This document shows, in pieces, positions 58,875-64,000 of a stretch of DNA of 64,000 nucleotides. The stretch is from Vicia villosa (Eukaryota; Streptophyta; Magnoliopsida; Fabales; Fabaceae). A program made the position numbers and the translations under genes. The stretch lies in assembly GCF_029867415.1 (NCBI RefSeq), contig NC_081182.1, positions 45,772,535 to 45,836,534 of the forward strand, in the 5' to 3' direction. The notes under the pieces are model-generated. The model was not told the DNA's origin, ran no database searches, and saw nothing but the letters and a program-made list of their open reading frames with translations. Positions within the stretch are counted from its first letter, which is position 1, and the number at the start of each line of letters is the position of its first letter.

Positions 58875-59600
58875 ACAAAGTCTAGTGGTTGAACTATAAG
58901 CTAGTAGATCTCATTCTCCATACGGATTGAGATCTGCCTTCCGGAGACCTATCTGATTCATCATGTCTGAGGAGAGGATGTTACACGAACTTATGCCGTC
59001 CATAGGAAATTCGGTTAGATTGCAATCAGCTATGGTGACTGCAAGAATCCGATATAGATAAGCATTTAGAATTCCATTGATCTTATTGCAATCTAAAAAT
59101 TCTAATCTCGGTCGATCTTTCCTTCGCCGAATGTCTGCATCATTTGCAAGTATGAAGCGGTACGATGAATGACAGGTTGAGATGATATGATATCACAGAA
59201 CTCGTCCATCGGTAATGCCTGGTAAATAGTTGATTCATATGATGTATTGAAGATTCTAGTCATAGCTATCGGAATTACCGTATTTGCTTCTCCTATTGCG
59301 GTTACAAACCTAATTTCATATCAAAAATGATTTGAAGATGAAAATTAGCAAAATCATATCACATACAATGAAAGTTTTAGCTCCGCTTAGGATCCATAAA
59401 TAATATATATTTAAATAACTGATAATCTTGAACGGTGACCTCGATCTCCTTTATAGTGGCGCGGGGTGGACCTGCATGGTCAACACTCTAACGTTCAAGT
59501 TAGTTTAAGATTCTAGATGAGTATAATGAAAGTGAAGATCAGAGATTGTACTTGTTCTTAGCGTGTGAACTGTATTTATACTTTAGTTCAAGTAAAATTG
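58875..59600 (-). mobile_element. Ty3/gypsy-type LTR promoter and leader, minus strand
   Basis: On the minus strand a TATA box TATAAATA (59572-59580) is followed by CGTTAGAGTGTTGACCATGCAGGTCCACCCC (positions about 59497-59467) and GGAGATCGAGGTCACCGTTC (59452-59433). This is the same TATA then GAGTGTnnngcAGGTnCACCCC order as at 3847-3985. A short frame lies downstream (59102-59330). Ends were not found. Confidence 0.45.
59102..59263 (-). CDS. Short frame of 53 codons, protein-like, unrecognised
   Basis: From the ATG at 59261-59263: MTRIFNTSYESTIYQALPMD, then EFCDIISSQPVIHRTASYLQ and a MMQTFGEGKIDRD end. The open frame extends upstream of the ATG to about 59330 (RFVTAIGEANTVIPIA), so this may be the last exon of a larger product. 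It lies downstream of an LTR-like promoter on the same strand and may be part of that transposon. Family unknown. Confidence 0.3.
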   Translation of the reverse strand: MTRIFNTSYESTIYQALPMDEFCDIISSQPVIHRTASYLQMMQTFGEGKIDRD

Positions 59601-60106
59601 ATTTGAAATGGATTGGATTTTTGTCCATTGAACTTTTGGCTGATCTATAATAAAATGTAAGAAGAAGATTAATCGCGTAAACATCGTTTCTCATTCACAT
59701 TAATTAAAAATTCTAAATATTAGTAAATTAGAACCGCCAATTTCATTAAAAAAACGCAAAGACTCGTGCTATTTTGGACCAAATAATCAATCAGAAAAAA
59801 CATTATATCTCAAGCCTTACACTTGTTGTAAACTTCTTGTTCTAAGCAAAGGAACTAACATGTGTACTATTGTGATTTGTATTTTTTGTCTAAGGATAGA
59901 GATGTCACATCTTAGCCTAAAAAATATATAAGTAAACGATTATGAATTGTGTATTATATGTCATTTGCTAGTTGAAAAGGTCAAAAACAAAAAAATTCTC
60001 ATCTTCTGTGAGTGAATGATTAACCGCGTCCAAAGCATGACCAGTTCTTTTCCTAGTACTACTAAACCAAAGCTCAAAGATAACATTAATCATAATACAC
60101 GAACAT
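59601..60106. other. 5' flank of the LRR-RLK gene
   Basis: AT-rich, no coding content. No clear TATA box was seen near the gene. Confidence 0.5.
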
Positions 60107-60119
60107 TAAAGTGTGAAGC
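60107..60119 (+). promoter_or_regulatory. Conserved promoter block shared by both LRR-RLK copies
   Basis: CATTAAAGTGTGA, 34-46 bp before the ATG, equals the complement of 626-638 upstream of the left copy. Possibly leader or transcription-start sequence. Confidence 0.45.
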
Positions 60120-60152
60120 AAGCAGCATTATTACTTTACTTCCACAGTCACA

Positions 60153-63100
60153 ATGATCCAACATATTTTGCTTCTATGTTTCCTACTTCATAATTTTCGT
60201 TTCATCATTTGCATCAACAATAACAACACGGATAAAGATACACTTCTATCTTTCAAATTACAGCTAACTGATCCAAACAGTGCTTTGTCCAGTTGGAGAC
60301 AAGATTCTAATCATTGTACATGGTATGGAGTCAACTGTTCCAAAGTTGGTGAAAGAGTTCAGTCTCTCAACTTATCAGGACTTAGTCTCTATGGTAAACT
60401 ACTTTCTGATCTCTCAAACCTCACTTACCTTCATTCACTTGACCTTTCTAAGAACAATTTTCATGGCCAAATTCCTATCCAATTTGCTCACTTCACACTC
60501 CTCAATGTCATTCAATTAGCTTTCAACAATCTCTCAGGCTCACTTCCACCACAACTAGGGCAACTTCATAATCTAGTAAGTTTAGACTTTTCTGTCAATA
60601 ATCTCATAGGTGAAATCCCTTCAACTTTTGGCAATCTCATTTCTCTTAAGAATCTTTCTTTGGCAAGGAACAAGTTTGCAGGTGAGATTCCAGTTGAATT
60701 GGGCAATCTCCGTAATCTTTCAAGACTTCAACTCTCAGAAAATAATTTCACTGGCAAGTTTCCTACTTCTATTTTCTTCAACCTCTCTTCCTTAGTTTTC
60801 TTATCCCTCACAAAGAACAATCTATCAGGCGAGTTACCGCAAAATTTTGGCCACGCCTTTCCAAACTTAACCACACTTGCTCTTGCAACTAATAGGTTTG
60901 AAGGGGTGATTCCAAATTCTATATCCAATTCATCACATCTTCAAATTATTGATCTTGCTAACAATAGATTTCATGGACCAATACCTCTTTTCAACAACCT
61001 GAAAAACCTCACTCATTTGACACTAGGTAGTAACTATCTCACTTCGACAACATCATTGAATTTAAAGTTCTTTGATTCGCTTAGAAACTCCAGTCAGTTG
61101 CAAATTCTTATGGTCAATGATAACAACTTGACCGGTGAACTTCCAAATTCTGTTGCCTATCTTTCAGGCAATCTACAACAGTTCTGTGTTTCTAATAATC
61201 AGCTAAATGGAAGTGTTCCTAAAGGAATGAACAAGTTTCAAAATCTCATATCCTTCTCTTTTGAACAGAATTATTTCACTGGCGAGTTACCATTAGAATT
61301 AGGATCACTCAAGAATTTGGAGCAGCTATTGATATACCAAAACAGATTGTCTGGTGAAATTCCTGATATATTTGGCAATTTAACAAATCTGTATATTCTT
61401 GCAATAGGAAACAACCAATTCTCAGGTAGAATTCACGCGAGCATTGGAAAATGCAAGAGATTGACTCTTCTTGACTTGGAAATGAATAAGCTTGCCGGTG
61501 TCATACCAATGGAGATTTTTCAACTCTCTGGATTGACAACTTTGTACTTACACGGAAACTTTTTGAACGGATCGCTTCCTCTTGAATTCAAGATGGAGCA
61601 GTTAGAGACCATGATTGTTTCAGACAACAAGCTGTCGGGGAACATTCCTAAAATCGAAGTAAACGTCTTGAAGACACTTAAGATGGCAAGAAATAATTTT
61701 AGTGGCTCAATTCCAAATAGTCTAGGAGATTTAGCATCCCTTGTGACCTTGGATTTATCATCAAACAATCTCACTGGCCCAATTCCCGAGAGTTTAGAAA
61801 AGCTTGAGTATATGGTGAGGTTAAATTTGTCTTTCAACAAATTGGAAGGAGAGGTTCCTATGAAAGGTGTTTTTATGAACCTAAGCCAGGTTGATCTCCA
61901 AGGTAACAACAGATTATGCGGCCTTAACAATCAAGTTACGCACAAGTTGGGAGTCACTGTGTGTGTTGCGGGTAAGAAAAACAAGAGAAACATTTTACTC
62001 CCTATCATACTAGGGATTATAGGTGCGATTGTTTTGTTCGCTTCAATGCTCTATCTGCTGTGGCTGCTAATTTCCTTAAAGAAACATGAGGAGGAGAATA
62101 GAAGTTTGTCATCAACTCCTCTTAAGGGTTTGCCTCAAAATATATCCTATGGTGATATTAGGCTTGCTACAAACAATTTTTCTTCCACAAACTTGGTTGG
62201 AAAAGGAGGCTTTGGTTCTGTTTACAAGGGTGTGTTCAACACCAGCACTTACGAAAGTCAAACCACCATACTTGCTGTTAAAGTTCTTGACCTGCAACAA
62301 AGAAAAGCCTCTCAGAGTTTTAGTGCAGAATGCGAAGCTTTGAAAAACATTAGGCATCGGAATCTTGTCAAGGTGATCACTTCTTGCTCTAGCACTGATT
62401 ACAAGGGGGATGATTTTAAGGCACTGGTTATGCAATTCATGCCTAATGGTAATCTAGAGATGAATTTATACCCAGAAGATCTCGAGTCAGGATCTTTACT
62501 AACCTTGTTGCAAAGGTTGAATATTGCTATTGATGTAGCTTCTGCCATGGACTACTTGCACCATGATTGTGATCCACCAATAGTCCATTGTGATCTTAAA
62601 CCTGCCAATGTCCTGCTAGATGAAGATATGGTTGCACATGTAGCAGATTTTGGGTTGGCAAGGTTTCTCTCTCAAAATCCATCAGAGAAACATAGCAGCA
62701 CGCTGGAACTGAAAGGGTCAATTGGCTATATTGCCCCAGGTACTTAATAATGAATTTTTCTCCTCTGATTTGAACTTTCTTTTACCATCTATTTTTGCAT
62801 AACTTATCTAATATTGGGATGACATGTTTCAGAATATGGTTTAGGAGGCAAGGCTTCAACTAGTGGTGATGTCTACAGTTTTGGGATCCTACTACTAGAG
62901 ATGTTGATAGCCAAAAAACCAACAGATGAAATGTTCAAAGAAGGATTAAACATGAACAATTTTGAGAAGAAATTACTGAATATTGTTGATCAAAGGCTTA
63001 TTAACCATTATGAATATTCAACACAAAACTTTAGCAGCGATAGTCATAGTGGTGAATCCAGCGACATCAGCTATAGTGATCGTAGCAACACATACAAAGC

Positions 63101-63230
63101 TGAGGAGTGCATAGCTGCTGCAATGAGAATTGGCTTGTCATGTGTAGCACATCATCCCAAAGATAGGTGGACCATGAGAGAAGCCTTGACAAAATTACAT
63201 GGAATTAAGCACTTTATTCTAGGCTTGTAA
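60153..63230 (+). CDS. LRR-XII receptor-like kinase, non-RD, two exons, 994 residues
   Basis: Exon 1 60153-62739 and exon 2 62833-63230; the intron (GT at 62740, TTTCAG to 62832) splits the Glu codon of the APE motif (GYIAP/EYG), the usual intron place in this family. Order: signal peptide (HILLLCFLLHNFRFIICI, 1-22); LRR cap with HCTWYGVNC (about 56-64); about 21 LRRs (to about 590); membrane segment (LLPIILGIIGAIVLFASMLY, about 612-637); kinase with glycine loop GKGGFGSVYKG (about 682), catalytic Lys in LAVKVL (about 708), catalytic loop VHCDLKPANVLLD (about 811) and DFGLARF (about 831). The loop reads HCD, not HRD: a non-RD kinase, typical of immune receptors (EFR, FLS2, Xa21). The ligand is unknown. 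All catalytic residues are present. Exon 2 seems a few residues short after EGLNMNNF compared with relatives, and has a Ser-rich stretch (NFSSDSHSGESSDISYSDRS). The start agrees with the paralogue at 594. Confidence 0.95.
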
Positions 63231-63779
63231 TGTTGGTGTTATTCCTGCGAATAATCTGTAAATATCTGTCATAAGTCTGGCGTGCTTCCATAAAAATAAG
63301 TTTATACATGAATAGGAATCTCAAAATAGTTATGAATTGTGAGTTCAAAATTCTAATGCATATATTGGTTCATTCATTTTTTATATTTAACCAATTAAGC
63401 CACAAGCATTCAGATTTAGACCTTTAATCTATGTATGTACCTGGTGCGTGAAAGGAACATTCGGAGTATGAAGGACAAGCTTTGATACAGAATGCTCGCA
63501 GGAAGGAATGGATGACGATCCTCTCCGCCTTCTTTTATAGCAAATAGCCAATTCAGTGTTCTAGCAACACCGTTCTGCTATGTATACCTAGCTATTTATC
63601 ACCAATGGACACTTTCACAATGCAAAACATTACTGGGGCTAGTGAACAATGCAAAAGCAACATTTTTCCAGTTAGGAATATTATCAAGCAGTTGGCAGTT
63701 GCAAATATATAACTTATAGATATGTCATAATTATCGAAAGCAAAACACACCGTCAATCTGAAGAGAAAATTACCAGCAA
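63231..63779. other. 3' flank of the LRR-RLK gene
   Basis: AT-rich. Possible polyadenylation-like AAAAATAAG at 63292. No gene seen. Confidence 0.5.
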
Positions 63780-64000
63780 AACTAAAGTTTGAACTATATA
63801 GTGAATGAACTCATCGTTTTCATTATCAATCAATGAGTACAATCTGTACTTATATAGAAGCATCGACTAGAAGAGATTAGTTTACAACTGTCATAACTAA
63901 CTTGTAAAGCTTCTAACTAACTAACTAAGATGACTTGTTCAGTGAGTCATCTTTCTCATCTTCCTCTATTGTTAAAAATGAAGTTACCGATAATGATAGA
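63780..64000 (-). mobile_element. Possible Ty1/copia LTR part (minus strand)
   Basis: On the minus strand TTCTATATAAGTACAGATTG (TATA at about 63850-63858) is followed by ATTGATTGATAATGAAAACG and GATGAGTTCATTC, the TATA then GATTGATAATGAxAA layout often seen in copia LTRs. The window ends before it can be checked. Confidence 0.35.

Noticed and set aside
61520..61930. 136-codon minus-strand frame within the LRR-RLK
   Set aside because: Antisense shadow of the LRR coding sequence.

Overview
This is nuclear DNA of a flowering plant, almost certainly a papilionoid legume of the pea/vetch/clover/medic group. The clearest host genes are an LRR-XII receptor kinase with an intron inside its kinase domain and a chloroplast small heat-shock protein that reads like pea HSP21. 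The rest is AT-rich and packed with plant repeats: Ty1/copia and Ty3/gypsy LTRs, CACTA, hAT, Mutator-like and Tourist-like MITEs, Helitron termini, and long (AT)n, (AAT)n and (CT)n tracts. There are no bacterial-type genes, operons, CRISPR arrays or rRNA genes.

Host genes. Two closely related LRR receptor-kinase genes bracket the window and point outwards: the N-terminal third of one on the minus strand at 1-594, and a complete two-exon copy on the plus strand at 60153-63230 (994 residues, non-RD kinase). Between them lie two paralogous, two-exon genes for very small secreted peptides (minus strand, 12961-13330 and 53653-53975; 66 and 58 residues), with matching splice sites, signal peptides and promoters. 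I do not recognise the peptide family; these are the best candidates for something undescribed. A chloroplast HSP21 gene (minus, 38335-39036) is full length but carries an in-frame TAG in place of a conserved Trp just before the alpha-crystallin domain.

Layout. 0.7-5 kb: hAT MITE, (AT)n, foldback, gypsy-type LTR. 5.2-7.7 kb: a degraded plant-mobile-domain (MAIN-like) gene of transposon type. 8-12.2 kb: a chromovirus-like LTR abutting the tail of a CACTA protein gene, then a CACTA MITE. 12.3-14.5 kb: peptide gene 1 and two MITEs fused as a large palindrome. 14.8-21.2 kb: solo LTRs and CACTA-like debris. 21.2-26.3 kb: one long Ogre-like LTR-type region with internal tandem arrays and tRNA-like boxes. 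26.3-33.4 kb: MITEs, a large AAT array, a Helitron end and foldbacks flanked by (AT)n. 33.6-37.9 kb: a decayed SIRE-type copia element. 38.3-39.3 kb: HSP21. 40-50.8 kb: two Helitron ends around a cluster of captured gene fragments (kinase, PPR protein, callose synthase), a MITE, a solo LTR and a Mutator-type MITE. 51.4-52.6 kb: an element with 8-bp target duplications carrying a LINE fragment. 53.6-54 kb: peptide gene 2. 55-59.6 kb: a non-autonomous copia element, remnants of another copia on the minus strand, a MITE and a gypsy-type LTR. 60-63.2 kb: the complete receptor kinase.

How parts may work together. The receptor kinases belong to the family of EFR, FLS2 and Xa21 (immune-type, non-RD), and the small secreted peptides lie in the same 60 kb. 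A ligand/receptor link is only a positional inference. Everything was read by eye; family names without a diagnostic motif carry low confidence.
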